Shown here: positions 1-8,362 of the stretch, one piece after another | Layout: every line of letters starts with the position of its first letter | Position numbering within the stretch: position 1 is the first letter of the stretch | Assembly: GCF_000166055.1 (NCBI RefSeq) | Contig: NC_014664.1 | Location: 893,927 to 957,926 of the forward strand | Source of the DNA: Rhodomicrobium vannielii ATCC 17100 | Lineage (GTDB): Bacteria; Pseudomonadota; Alphaproteobacteria; Rhizobiales; Rhodomicrobiaceae | DNA: 64,000 nucleotides | Direction of reading: 5' to 3' | The notes under the pieces: model-generated | Told to the model about the DNA's origin: nothing | The model's input: the letters and a program-made list of their open reading frames with translations, nothing else | Database searches by the model: none | Program-made: the position numbers and the translations under genes

Positions 1-542
1 CATGAAGAATTTGTCCCATAGCGCATCCTTCCAGCCGAGGGAGAATAATGCACCATCAAATGCCGGGATCAAACACCTAGCCACCAGCCCGCCAACGCGA
101 TGCGGCGGGAGGTGATCCGGGCGCATTTCTCGCGTCGCGCCATCGACGAACACAGCGGGCGCAGGTGCTGCTCAACGACGAAGCCCGCCTTGCGGCAATT
201 CCGCTACTGGTTGGAGAGGGACGACGACTTTTTCAAAGTAGAGCGCGGAGGACGGGGCCGGATGAAACGGGGTAGGCGTGGATGAGCGCTCTGTCAGATT
301 CTTTTTCCGCCCCAATTGCCGGTGATCGCAGCGAAGCACGCATTCGTTCCGCCCGTGATTCCTGTGCAAATCGCGACGATAGCGCCCGGCTTTTGTGGAT
401 AGCGTCCTCGCATCGGCGCTTGACCTGTCCGAATCGGGTTACACGGTTAGACATCGCTATGCCCTAATCTTGTGGTTGCGTGCACGTTCGGGTGCGTTAG
501 CGCATGTCTTAAATCGGTGACAGAACGGGCGATTGCTTTTCC
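1..542. other. Gap without a supportable gene
   Basis: Only short ORFs of about 60-75 codons overlap here on both strands, and none shows a recognisable motif or a good ribosome-binding site. The right part must hold the promoter of the SPOR-domain gene at 543, but I see no convincing -35/-10 pair. No strong inverted repeat was found. Confidence 0.5.
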
Positions 543-1628
543 ATGTGGCTTGGCTGCCTTAGATTGTTTGTCGTTGTTCTCGGCTTGTCCTTCGGTCTTT
601 CCGCCGGACTGTCCGGGGGATCTCTTGGCGCGTTCGCGCAGAGCGGCGATAGTCGCGGGCTGGACCTTCTAAGTCGCGCAACCCGATCCTTCGACGCGGG
701 TGCCTATTCGGACGCGTCGTCTCTGATCGACGCCGCCTTTCGCGCTGGTCTCAGCGGAGAGCTCGCGGCGCGCGCGATCCTGCTCCGTGCCCGCATCAAT
801 GAAAGAAGCGGTTCTTATGCTCGCGCGCTTCAGGACTATTCCAACGCGCTCTGGATGGAGAGCCTTCCTGCCGCCGACCGCAAGGTAGCGACGGAGGGCA
901 AGGATCGTGTAATAGCCGCGATGGGTTTGAACCCACAGCAGCAACAGGCTGCCGCTTCACCGCAACCGGCTCAGCCCGCTCAGGGGCGCTCCCGGCAGGC
1001 GAGTGCTTCGCAGCCCGTATCGAACGCGGCGTCCGCACCGCAACTCGCGCCACAGCAGGCTGCGTCCTCATCCTCGGGCGGTATCGGCGGGTTCTTCGAC
1101 AGCATTTTCGGCGGATCGTCCGGCCGTCAACAGGCTGCTCAGGTGCAGCAGCCACAGCAACAGGGCTGGCAGGCCTCCGCCTCGTCACAACAGGCTGCAT
1201 CGCAACCGGCTGCCGCTGCGGTCGTCGTCAGTGCGGCGCCGACGCGACGCGCTGCGCCGATCCGCGTCGATCCCTCGCTTCAGGCCGATGCCCCCACGAA
1301 GCCCGCGCGCGTTGCGAAAGCGACGCCAGCCGCGAAAGTTTCCACGCCCCCCGTGACGCCCGTTTCGACATCGGCATCGGCCGTGGCGGCACCGGCCGAT
1401 GGCTTCCTCATCGTCTTCGGCTCTGCGCCAAGTCAGCCAGCCGGGCAGGCCACCGCTCGCCAGATCAAGGCGCAGCTTGCCGACATCCTTGTGAACCGCA
1501 ATCTCGATGTCGAGTCGGGCGCGGGCGGCTATCGCATTCAGGCGGGGCCGTACAAGGCGAAGACTGCGGCGATGGCGTTGTGCCGCGCCATCAAGCAGCG
1601 CGGCATCTCCTGCACCGTCACGCCCTGA
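543..1628 (+). CDS. SPOR-domain envelope protein with signal peptide
   Basis: A 361-residue exported protein. Residues 1-33 form a hydrophobic signal peptide ending near AFAQ. Residues about 38-120 are helical and resemble a tetratricopeptide unit (the stretch containing ARAILLRARINERSG). Residues about 125-280 are a low-complexity Gln/Ala/Pro/Ser linker. The last 75 residues look like a SPOR domain (GGYRIQAGPYKAKTAAM, ending in ISCTV). SPOR domains bind septal peptidoglycan stripped of stem peptides, so a role at the cell envelope or division site is inferred. The ATG lies in a poor Shine-Dalgarno context, but the signal peptide begins exactly there. No partner gene is adjacent. Confidence 0.8.
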   Translation: MWLGCLRLFVVVLGLSFGLSAGLSGGSLGAFAQSGDSRGLDLLSRATRSFDAGAYSDASSLIDAAFRAGLSGELAARAILLRARINERSGSYARALQDYSNALWMESLPAADRKVATEGKDRVIAAMGLNPQQQQAAASPQPAQPAQGRSRQASASQPVSNAASAPQLAPQQAASSSSGGIGGFFDSIFGGSSGRQQAAQVQQPQQQGWQASASSQQAASQPAAAAVVVSAAPTRRAAPIRVDPSLQADAPTKPARVAKATPAAKVSTPPVTPVSTSASAVAAPADGFLIVFGSAPSQPAGQATARQIKAQLADILVNRNLDVESGAGGYRIQAGPYKAKTAAMALCRAIKQRGISCTVTP

Positions 1629-1740
1629 CACGCGTCGGGATCACATCCAATCACGAAACCTTTGCGCCGCTTGGCATTACGCTAAAGCGAGGCGTGCCCT
1701 ACATTAAGCCGTAGCTTTTCACAGCGAAGGAGCGGGCGGC

Positions 1741-2760
1741 ATGCGCAATCTCATCACCGATGTCGAAGGGCTGCGGGTCGGCAACGCCGAGGATGCGCGG
1801 ATCGCGAGCGGCACGACGATCATTCTGGCCGACGCGCCGGTGGTGGCTGCGGCGACGGTGATGGGCGGCGGGCCTGGCACACGCGAGCGCGACGCCATCG
1901 GCCTCGAAGGCACGGTCGGCGCGGCGGACGCCATCGTGCTTTCCGGCGGGAGCGCCTTCGGCCTCGACGCGGCGAGCGGCGTGCAGACATGGCTTCGCGA
2001 AAACGGGCGCGGCTTTCAGGTGGGCCCCGTGCGCGTGCCCATCGTCCCGCAGGCGATCCTGTTCGATCTCATCAACGGCGGCAATAAGGACTGGGGCCGC
2101 GAGGCGCCCTATCGCGAGCTTGGCTTCAAGGCGGCCGAGGCGGCGGGCGGCGATTTCGCGCTCGGTTCGGCAGGTGCGGGCTATGGCGCGACGGTTGCAC
2201 GCGGCGCCGGGCTTTCCATGCGCGGTGGCCTCGGCAGCGCGTCCGAGCGCCTGACGTTCGGCGGCGAATCGGTGGTCGTCGGCGCGCTCACGGCCGTGAA
2301 TGCGGCAGGCGCGGTGACGGTCGCGGACACGCCGCATTTCTGGGCAGCCCCCTATGAGCACGGTGGCGAGTTCGGCGGGCTCGGCCTGCCATACCCGCTC
2401 CCGCCGGAAGCCGCGCGGCCGGTGCTGAAATATGGGGCGCTGGCTGGCGCAAACACGACGCTTTGTGTCGTCGCAACTGACGCTCCGCTGACGCAAACAC
2501 AGGCGAAGCGCATCGCCACAATGGCGGCGGCAGGCATGGCGCGCGCGATCCATCCGGTATTCTCGCCGCTTGATGGCGACATCGTTTTCGCGCTCGCCAC
2601 CGGCCGGGCCGCGCTTTCCGACCGCGACACGGCATTGCCCTACATCGGCGCGGCCGCCGCAAACTGCCTCGCCCGGGCCATCGCGCGCGGCGTCTATGAG
2701 GCTTCCGCATCCCTGCCGGACGGCACGCAGAGCTATCGCAACCTTTTCGCAAGCGCATGA
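1741..2760 (+). CDS. P1 family (S58, DmpA-like) peptidase
   Basis: A 339-residue protein of the L-aminopeptidase/D-esterase (DmpA, MEROPS S58) family. Members are Ntn-type hydrolases that cleave themselves to expose an N-terminal Ser or Thr nucleophile. The conserved block ANTTLCVVATDA is present, with the Asn-Thr-Thr at residues 238-240 as probable processing and nucleophile site. The N-terminal half carries the glycine-rich blocks MGGGPGTRE and LSGGSAFGLDA expected of the family, and the length is typical. Substrate cannot be deduced; relatives release N-terminal amino acids or beta-amino acids from small peptides. No signal peptide is visible, so it is probably cytoplasmic. It ends 88 bases before the chosen murI start. 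Confidence 0.87.
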   Translation: MRNLITDVEGLRVGNAEDARIASGTTIILADAPVVAAATVMGGGPGTRERDAIGLEGTVGAADAIVLSGGSAFGLDAASGVQTWLRENGRGFQVGPVRVPIVPQAILFDLINGGNKDWGREAPYRELGFKAAEAAGGDFALGSAGAGYGATVARGAGLSMRGGLGSASERLTFGGESVVVGALTAVNAAGAVTVADTPHFWAAPYEHGGEFGGLGLPYPLPPEAARPVLKYGALAGANTTLCVVATDAPLTQTQAKRIATMAAAGMARAIHPVFSPLDGDIVFALATGRAALSDRDTALPYIGAAAANCLARAIARGVYEASASLPDGTQSYRNLFASA

Positions 2761-2848
2761 ATGCAGTATGAGTCGCGGACGGCGTTTCGCGAGATGCGGC
2801 GGCCTTTGGCTTGCGTCTGCGCGAACGGCTGAAAGCGATGGCGATTCC

Positions 2849-3697
2849 ATGAGCGATAGCAAACGCGCCGCGAGGCTTCTTTTCCTCGACTCGGGCCTCG
2901 GCGGTCTCACCGTGCTGAGGGCCGCGCGCGCCGCGATCCCCGAAGCGGAAGTGCTGTTCATCGCCGATGACGCCGCCTTTCCCTACGGTTCGAAGCCGGA
3001 GGGCGAACTGGTCGAACGGCTACTCGACCTCGTCGGCGGCGCGCTCGCCGCGTTCGAACCGGATTGCGTCGTGCTCGCCTGCAACACCGCCTCGACGGTC
3101 GCGCTTTCGGCGCTGCGGGCCGCCTTTTCGGTGCCCTTTGTCGGTACTGTCCCCGCGATCAAGCCCGCCGCCGCCATCACCCGGAGCGGCCTCGTCTCGG
3201 TGCTCGCGACACCCGGAACGGTCGCGCGCGAGTACACTCATACGCTCATCGAAAAATATGCGTTGGGCGCACGCGTAGCGCTCGTCGGCGCGGCGAACCT
3301 CGCGGAGCTTGCCGAGGATTACGCCAGCGGCGAGACGGTGTCAGACGCCGCCATCGCGCGGGAGATCGCGCCCTGCTTCGTGGAGGATGCCGACGCGCGC
3401 ACTGATGTCGTGGTCCTCGGCTGCACGCATTACCCGCTTTTGCTCGAACGCCTCGACGCGCTTTCGCCCTGGCCCGTGACCTGGCTCGACCCCGCGCCGG
3501 CCATAGCGCGGCGCATTGCTAACGTGCTTTCGGAGCGCGGCCACATCGTCGGCGTCGGCGCGAAACGCGGTCACGGCACCATCGCTTTCACCTCCGGGCG
3601 CACGCCTTTGCCATCGCTGCTTGCGCTTTTGCAGGCTCATCAGCTAAGCATCGCTGCAAAGATCGATGCAAAAGACGGCGCAGCCGCCGCAGCCTGA
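2849..3697 (+). CDS. murI: Glutamate racemase
   Basis: A 282-residue enzyme interconverting L- and D-glutamate for peptidoglycan synthesis in the cytoplasm. The DSGLGG block is at residues 14-19, the PYG element near 45, the first catalytic cysteine is Cys78 in LACNTAST, and the second is Cys192 in GCTHYPLL. All elements needed for the two-base cofactor-independent mechanism are present. The frame is open further upstream, but the conserved domain starts about ten residues after the ATG at 2849; ATG 2768 is an alternative. The gene ends 10 bases before purB starts, so the two are probably co-transcribed. Confidence 0.93.
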   Translation: MSDSKRAARLLFLDSGLGGLTVLRAARAAIPEAEVLFIADDAAFPYGSKPEGELVERLLDLVGGALAAFEPDCVVLACNTASTVALSALRAAFSVPFVGTVPAIKPAAAITRSGLVSVLATPGTVAREYTHTLIEKYALGARVALVGAANLAELAEDYASGETVSDAAIAREIAPCFVEDADARTDVVVLGCTHYPLLLERLDALSPWPVTWLDPAPAIARRIANVLSERGHIVGVGAKRGHGTIAFTSGRTPLPSLLALLQAHQLSIAAKIDAKDGAAAAA

Positions 3698-3707
3698 GAG
3701 TTTTTCC

Positions 3708-5003
3708 ATGATCCCGCGCTATTCCCGCCCGCAGATGGCCTCCATCTGGTCCGACCAGTCACGTTATGAAATCTGGCTCGAAATCGAGACGCTCGCCGCT
3801 GAGGCGATGGAGCAGCTCGGCACGATCCCCGCAGGCACGTCCAAGGTGCTGCGCGACAAGGGCGCGTTCGACATCCAGCGCATCGACGAGATCGAACGCG
3901 AGGTGAAGCACGACGTCATCGCCTTCCTGACGAGCGTCAGCGAACACGCCGGCCCCGAGGCGCGCTTCATGCATCAGGGCATGACCTCGTCCGACGTGCT
4001 CGACACCTGCCTCGCCGTGCAATTGACCCGCGCGGCCGACATTCTGCTCGCCGACATCGACGCGTTGCTCGCCGCGTTGAAGCGCCGCGCGCTCGAGCAC
4101 AAATACACCGTCACCGTCGGCCGCAGCCACGGCATCCACGCGGAGCCGACGACGTTCGGCCTCAAGATGGCGCTCGGCTATGCCGAATTCACCCGCGCGA
4201 AGGAGCGTCTCCTGCGCGCGAAGGAGGATGTCGGCACGGCGGCGATTTCCGGCGCAGTCGGCACCTTCGCGCATCTCGATCCGCGCGTGGAAGCTTATGT
4301 TGCCGAAAAGCTCGGCCTGAAACCGGAGCCAGTTTCGACGCAGGTCATCCCGCGCGACCGCCACGCCATGTTCTTTGCGACGCTCGGCGTCATCGCGTCG
4401 TCGGTGGAGCGGCTTGCGACCGAGATCCGCCACCTCCAGCGCACCGAAGTTGGCGAGGCGGAGGAGTTCTTCTCCGAAGGGCAGAAGGGCTCGTCGGCGA
4501 TGCCGCACAAGCGCAATCCGGTGCTCACCGAAAACCTCACCGGCCTTGCGCGCCTCGTGCGCGGCTATGCGATCCCCGCGATGGAAAACGTGGCGCTCTG
4601 GCATGAACGGGACATCTCACATTCGTCGGTCGAGCGCCTGATCGGCCCGGACGCGACCGTGACGCTCGATTTCGCGCTGGCGCGGCTCGCGAGCGTGATC
4701 GACAAGCTCGTGGTCTATCCCGAGAAGATGAAAGAGAACCTCGAACGCGGCGGCGGGCTCGTGCATTCGCAGCAGGTGCTGCTTGCGCTGACCCAGGCTG
4801 GCGTCAGCCGCGAGAACGCCTATCGCCTCGTGCAGCGCAACGCCATGCGCGCGTTTCGCGGGGAGGGCGAATTCCTCGCCTTCCTCAAGGCCGACGCGGA
4901 TGTGACGGCGGCTCTTGCGCCCGAAAAGATCGAGGCGCTGTTCGATCCGCAGCATCACATGCGCAACGTGGATGTGATCTTCGGAAGGGTGTTTGGCGCG
5001 TAG
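3708..5003 (+). CDS. purB: Adenylosuccinate lyase
   Basis: A 431-residue fumarase/aspartase-superfamily lyase. It catalyses two purine steps: SAICAR to AICAR plus fumarate, and adenylosuccinate to AMP plus fumarate. The family signature SSAMPHKRNP, which forms the flexible active-site loop, is at residues 262-271. The HQGMTSSDVLDT block, a second conserved region, lies near residues 86-97. The start at ATG 3708 (MIPRYSRPQM) matches the usual N-terminus of alphaproteobacterial PurB; the open frame extends 14 codons further upstream without support. The gene is followed by a clear fall in GC content. Confidence 0.95.
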   Translation: MIPRYSRPQMASIWSDQSRYEIWLEIETLAAEAMEQLGTIPAGTSKVLRDKGAFDIQRIDEIEREVKHDVIAFLTSVSEHAGPEARFMHQGMTSSDVLDTCLAVQLTRAADILLADIDALLAALKRRALEHKYTVTVGRSHGIHAEPTTFGLKMALGYAEFTRAKERLLRAKEDVGTAAISGAVGTFAHLDPRVEAYVAEKLGLKPEPVSTQVIPRDRHAMFFATLGVIASSVERLATEIRHLQRTEVGEAEEFFSEGQKGSSAMPHKRNPVLTENLTGLARLVRGYAIPAMENVALWHERDISHSSVERLIGPDATVTLDFALARLASVIDKLVVYPEKMKENLERGGGLVHSQQVLLALTQAGVSRENAYRLVQRNAMRAFRGEGEFLAFLKADADVTAALAPEKIEALFDPQHHMRNVDVIFGRVFGA

Positions 5004-5089
5004 ACTTCGGAGAGCCGGTTAGGGTTTTGAGTTTTATTGAAGAAACATTAATTGGCCGCCAGCAGAGTGCTCCAATTTAGAGGCGTTTA

Positions 5090-5923
5090 ATGGACCAAAT
5101 ACATATGTTTCATCTATCACGCCGGGCGTTTTTGCAATCTCGGCTAGATATCCCCATCGCTTCGGATGTCATCGTATCGTTGACAAGTTTTCCTCAACGA
5201 TTTCAGAAACTGCATCTCTGTGTCAGATCGCTTCTTCTGCAAAAAATGAGGCCGGAAAAGGTCGTTCTTTTTCTCTCGCGAGAGGATATAGAAAAAACCG
5301 GCATACCCAGGGAAACACAGTCGCTTCAGAGCGACTTATTCGAGATCATTGTCACAGAAGAGAACCTGCGGCCCTACAAAAAACTAATCCCCGCTTACGA
5401 ACGATACAGTGGCAAGGTTATTATTACAGCTGACGATGACATCATTTATCCGGACGACTATGTCTCACGTCTCGTTGAGACCCGAGACAAGAACCCTGGT
5501 TGCGCCATAAGTCTTGAACCTCGTCTGATGCTGGCTAAGAATGACACTGCGTTTCTCGATTATAACCGCTGGCCAATTGTCAACGGCATCGCGGGAATGC
5601 AGGTCTTCGGTAGAGGAGGTGCGGGCGTACTGTATCCGCCTGACTGCTTTCATCAGGATATCACTAGGCGTGATCTGTTCATGACCCTTGCGCCGACGAC
5701 AGATGATGTATGGTTCAAGGTAATGCTCTACTTGGCGGGCACGAGGGTCGCCTCGCCCTACCGAAAAAAGCAGGAGAGATGGAAGAGCCTGAAATACCGA
5801 CAAAAAAACGCTCTTTGGGATTATAATAGGCTCGGCGTAAACGACAAAAATCTCGCGGCGATCATGCGCCACTACGGTCTTCGAACCCGCGATTTTCTCT
5901 TCGCCGAGACATCTGCTTCCTGA
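5090..5923 (+). CDS. Putative GT-A fold glycosyltransferase, low GC
   Basis: A 277-residue protein with no certain family. It opens after about 27 residues with VIVSLTSFPQRFQKLHLCVRSLL, the beta-alpha-beta start seen in small sugar transferases. An acidic run ITADDDIIYPDDYV around residues 112-125 contains Asp115-117, the expected DxD-type site for metal and nucleotide-sugar in GT-A enzymes. A later GGAGVLYPP and TTDDVWF motif would form the acceptor side. Base composition is clearly more AT-rich than purB and rpmI on either side, with codons such as AAA, ATA and TTA, which suggests acquisition by transfer. No other glycan gene is adjacent. The acceptor is unknown. Confidence 0.65.
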   Translation: MDQIHMFHLSRRAFLQSRLDIPIASDVIVSLTSFPQRFQKLHLCVRSLLLQKMRPEKVVLFLSREDIEKTGIPRETQSLQSDLFEIIVTEENLRPYKKLIPAYERYSGKVIITADDDIIYPDDYVSRLVETRDKNPGCAISLEPRLMLAKNDTAFLDYNRWPIVNGIAGMQVFGRGGAGVLYPPDCFHQDITRRDLFMTLAPTTDDVWFKVMLYLAGTRVASPYRKKQERWKSLKYRQKNALWDYNRLGVNDKNLAAIMRHYGLRTRDFLFAETSAS

Positions 5924-5959
5924 ACCGGATCTTGAGTTTTCGAGCGCTTCGTTCTGCGC

Positions 5960-5978
5960 AACGCAAAATCATTGCGTT
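5960..5978 (+). other. Hairpin in the rpmI upstream region
   Basis: A perfect 7-bp inverted repeat: AACGCAA at 5960-5966 pairs with TTGCGTT at 5972-5978 around a 5-base loop. It is the first of three hairpins between the glycosyltransferase-like gene and rpmI. It has no T-tract and therefore is not itself a standard terminator. Confidence 0.5.
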
Positions 5979-6010
5979 CGTCGGCGCGTCAACATATTCT
6001 CCCCGAACCG

Positions 6011-6051
6011 AGCCGCCCGGCGCAATTCAGGGCATGCCGTGGCGGCTTTTT
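6011..6051 (+). terminator. Intrinsic terminator or attenuator before rpmI
   Basis: AGCCGCC (6011-6017) pairs with GGCGGCT (6041-6047), extended inward by CGGC (6018-6021) with GCCG (6036-6039), leaving a 14-base loop. The stem is followed directly by TTTTT. It lies 88 bases after the upstream stop codon and 89 bases before rpmI. It may end the upstream transcript or act as an attenuator inside the rpmI leader; sequence alone does not decide. Confidence 0.72.
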
Positions 6052-6066
6052 CGTGCTTCTCCAAAT

Positions 6067-6119
6067 GCGAGACGCGCAAGCGGCTTCTTCAGCCGCAATT
6101 GTCGTCTCGCGAGTGAGAC
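6067..6119 (+). promoter_or_regulatory. Structured leader element of rpmI-rplT
   Basis: An outer 8-bp stem (GCGAGACG 6067-6074 with CGTCTCGC 6103-6110) encloses an inner 6-bp stem (GCGGCT 6080-6085 with AGCCGC 6091-6096, loop TTCTTC-like). The 3' arm of the outer stem can instead pair as GTCTC (6104-6108) with GAGAC (6115-6119), so two exclusive folds are possible. The element ends 20 bases before the rpmI start. Ribosomal protein operons are commonly autoregulated through such leaders; L20 plays that role in other bacteria. The regulatory function here is inferred. Confidence 0.55.
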
Positions 6120-6139
6120 TTAATAAGAAAGGAAGCAAA

Positions 6140-6343
6140 ATGCCCAAGATGAAGACCAAGAGTGGCGTGAAGAAACGCTTCAAGATCACCGGTACCGGTA
6201 AGGTTCTCGCCGGGCAGGCCGGCAAGCGTCACGGCATGATCAAGCGGACTCCGAAGTTCATTCGCAACTCGCGCGGCAGCGTCGTCCTCGAGCCGGGCGA
6301 TGCGAACCATGTGAAGAAGTGGGCTCCCTACGGGCTTGACTGA
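6140..6343 (+). CDS. rpmI: 50S ribosomal protein L35 (bL35)
   Basis: A 67-residue basic protein beginning [15 protein letters not shown] and ending with WAPYGLD, the standard bL35 pattern, including the RTPKFIRN region. It binds 23S rRNA in the large subunit. The start is fixed by AGGA about seven bases upstream and by the family N-terminus; the open frame continues upstream through the leader without meaning. It is the first gene of an rpmI-rplT pair, here not preceded by infC, which is the usual partner in many bacteria. Confidence 0.97.
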   Translation: MPKMKTKSGVKKRFKITGTGKVLAGQAGKRHGMIKRTPKFIRNSRGSVVLEPGDANHVKKWAPYGLD

Positions 6344-6385
6344 TCACTAGAAAAACGCAACGATTGAGCTTGGAGACGACGAACA

Positions 6386-6760
6386 ATGTCACGTGTGAAA
6401 CGCGGTGTAGCCGCACACGCCCGTCATAAGAAGGTTCTTGAGCAGGCGAAGGGCTTTTACGGCCGCCGCAAGAACACCATCCGCATCGCGAAGCAGGCGG
6501 TCGAAAAGAGCCTGCAATACGCTTATCGCGACCGCCGGACGAAGAAGCGCAATTTCCGCTCGCTGTGGATTCAGCGCATCAACGCCGCCACGCGCGAGCA
6601 TGGCCTTACCTATGGCCGTTTCATCGACGGCCTCAACAAGGCGGGCATCGAAATCGACCGCAAGGTGCTGTCCGATATGGCCATCACCGATCCGACGGGC
6701 TTCGCTGCGCTCGTCGGCAAGGCGCGCGAGGCTCTGCCCGCGGAGCTTCAGTCTGCATGA
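6386..6760 (+). CDS. rplT: 50S ribosomal protein L20 (bL20)
   Basis: A 124-residue protein opening [20 protein letters not shown], the bL20 signature. The long basic N-terminal helix needed for early 50S assembly is intact, and the globular C-terminal part ([25 protein letters not shown]) is complete. It lies 42 bases after rpmI and is surely co-transcribed. In other bacteria L20 represses its own operon by binding mRNA, which makes the structured leader at 5960-6119 relevant. Confidence 0.97.
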   Translation: MSRVKRGVAAHARHKKVLEQAKGFYGRRKNTIRIAKQAVEKSLQYAYRDRRTKKRNFRSLWIQRINAATREHGLTYGRFIDGLNKAGIEIDRKVLSDMAITDPTGFAALVGKAREALPAELQSA

Positions 6761-6773
6761 GGCAAGGGTCTGT

Positions 6774-6962
6774 ATGAGGCTTGACGAACTGACAGTGCCC
6801 GAGTTGCTCGCGCTGGCGAACATCCTTCTTCGGATCGCCGATGAAATTCCGAAGGAGGACGCCCGCGCGACACGGGATGCGCGCGACGAAATCACCTATG
6901 TTTTGAAGCTGATTTCGGAGAAGGAGGGCAAGATTGAGCCCTCCCACGCGCTCCCCAATTGA
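6774..6962 (+). CDS. Small protein of unknown function downstream of rplT
   Basis: A 62-residue protein starting MRLDELTVPELLALANILL, helical and charged, with no recognised family. It begins 13 bases after the rplT stop, just behind GGCAAGGG as a possible ribosome-binding site. Third positions favour G/C as in real genes here, and it ends before an intrinsic terminator. It is most likely the third cistron of the rpmI-rplT transcript. No transmembrane segment or Cys cluster is seen. A longer overlapping frame starting inside rplT is not credible. Confidence 0.55.
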   Translation: MRLDELTVPELLALANILLRIADEIPKEDARATRDARDEITYVLKLISEKEGKIEPSHALPN

Positions 6963-7002
6963 AGCGGCGTTGCAACTCGACATTTCTGTCTGTTCCGTGA
7001 AC

Positions 7003-7041
7003 AGCCCGTCATCCGCTTTCCCGGCGCATGGCGGGCTTTTT
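7003..7041 (+). terminator. Intrinsic terminator between rplT operon and pheS
   Basis: AGCCCGTCAT (7003-7012) pairs with ATGGCGGGCT (7028-7037), ten positions with one G-U pair, followed by a T-run to 7041. The loop is 15 bases. It most simply ends the rpmI-rplT transcript, but it also sits upstream of pheS, a gene often controlled by attenuation. I find no Phe-rich leader peptide before it. Confidence 0.75.
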
Positions 7042-7207
7042 CATCGTCGACGCACAGTTCGCAAGCGGCGATTGTTTAGCATCGGCGGCAAAGGCGTCGC
7101 ATCGGGCTTTGTCCTGCGCAAACGGCGTTCTGCGGTCTTGACCCCTCCGGCCAAAAGTGGCACGCCAATCGCACATCGCCACATCACTTCCCGAACGAGA
7201 AGCACCC

Positions 7208-8311
7208 ATGGAAACGCTTGCGGATTCCGCACCCGATCTTGACGCCCTGTCGAACCGGCTGCTTGAGGCCGTGGGGGGCGCCAGCGACCTCGCCGCGCTC
7301 GACGCCATCCGCGTTTCGGCGCTCGGCAAGAAGGGCGAAATCTCGGAGCTGATGAAGAAGCTTGGCGCGCTCCCGGCGGAGGAACGCAAGAGCTTCGGCC
7401 AGGCGGTCAACGTCGTGAAGGACGCGGTCGCCGCCGCGCTGGAGGCGCGCAAGGCCGAACTCGAAGCCGCGGCGCTCGCCGAAAAGCTCGCCACCGACCG
7501 CGTAGACGTAACTCTGCCGGTGCGCACGAATCCCGCAGCTGAAGGCCGCAGCCATCCCATTTCCCGCGTATGGGAAGAACTGATGGTGATCTTCGCCGAC
7601 ATGGGGTTCTCGGTCGCGGAAGGCCCGGACATCGAGACCGACGATAACAATTTCACGCGGCTGAATTTCCCGGTCGGCCATCCGGCGCGCGAGACGCACG
7701 ACACGTTTTTCTTCAATCCCGACGAGCAGGGCGAACGCCTGCTGCTGCGCACACACACTTCTCCCGTGCAGGTGCGTACCATGATGGCGAGCCAGCCGCC
7801 GATCCGCATCATCGCCCCGGGCCGCGTCTACCGCATGGACTCGGACCAGACGCACACGCCGATGTTTCACCAGGTCGAGGGCCTCGTCATCGACCGCGCC
7901 ACGCATATGGGGCACCTGAAATGGGTGCTGGAGGAATTCTGCAAGGCGTTTTTCGAGGTGCCGGATGTGAACATGCGCTTCCGCATGTCGCACTTCCCGT
8001 TCACGGAGCCATCCGCCGAGGTGGATATCCAGTGCGACCGTTCCGGGCCAGAACTCAAGATCGGGCAGGGCAACGACTGGCTCGAAATCCTCGGCTGCGG
8101 CATGGTTCATCCGAACGTGCTGCGCTCCTGCGGCATCGACCCCGACGAGTGGCAGGGCTTCGCCTTCGGCATGGGCATCGACCGCATCGCCATGCTGAAA
8201 TACGGCATGCCGGATCTGCGCGCGTTCTTCTCCGGCGATCTGCGCTGGCTGAAGCATTACGGCTTCTCGCCGCTCGCGGTGCCGTCGCTCGCTGGCGGCC
8301 TTTCGGGCTGA
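7208..8311 (+). CDS. pheS: Phenylalanyl-tRNA synthetase alpha subunit
   Basis: A 367-residue class II synthetase subunit. The first 90 residues form the tRNA-binding coiled coil (long Ala/Glu/Lys helices). The catalytic core follows: [17 protein letters not shown], motif 2 around [22 protein letters not shown], and motif 3 in [17 protein letters not shown]. The enzyme needs PheT as partner in an alpha2-beta2 tetramer, yet no pheT follows; the next gene is on the opposite strand. The start at ATG 7208 fits the family N-terminus. The gene lies 166 bases behind a terminator and should have its own promoter, which I could not pin down. Confidence 0.95.
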   Translation: METLADSAPDLDALSNRLLEAVGGASDLAALDAIRVSALGKKGEISELMKKLGALPAEERKSFGQAVNVVKDAVAAALEARKAELEAAALAEKLATDRVDVTLPVRTNPAAEGRSHPISRVWEELMVIFADMGFSVAEGPDIETDDNNFTRLNFPVGHPARETHDTFFFNPDEQGERLLLRTHTSPVQVRTMMASQPPIRIIAPGRVYRMDSDQTHTPMFHQVEGLVIDRATHMGHLKWVLEEFCKAFFEVPDVNMRFRMSHFPFTEPSAEVDIQCDRSGPELKIGQGNDWLEILGCGMVHPNVLRSCGIDPDEWQGFAFGMGIDRIAMLKYGMPDLRAFFSGDLRWLKHYGFSPLAVPSLAGGLSG

Positions 8312-8362
8312 CGCGCGGGCGTTCGCGATAAATCCGCAGGATTTGTGAAGCGCCGCCGTGCT

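Noticed and set aside
1-3. CAT at the left edge, a possible minus-strand start codon leaving the window
   Set aside because: Only one codon would be inside the window, so nothing can be tested.
6963-7207. Phe-rich leader peptide for attenuation of pheS
   Set aside because: I read the frames before the hairpin and found no cluster of Phe codons.
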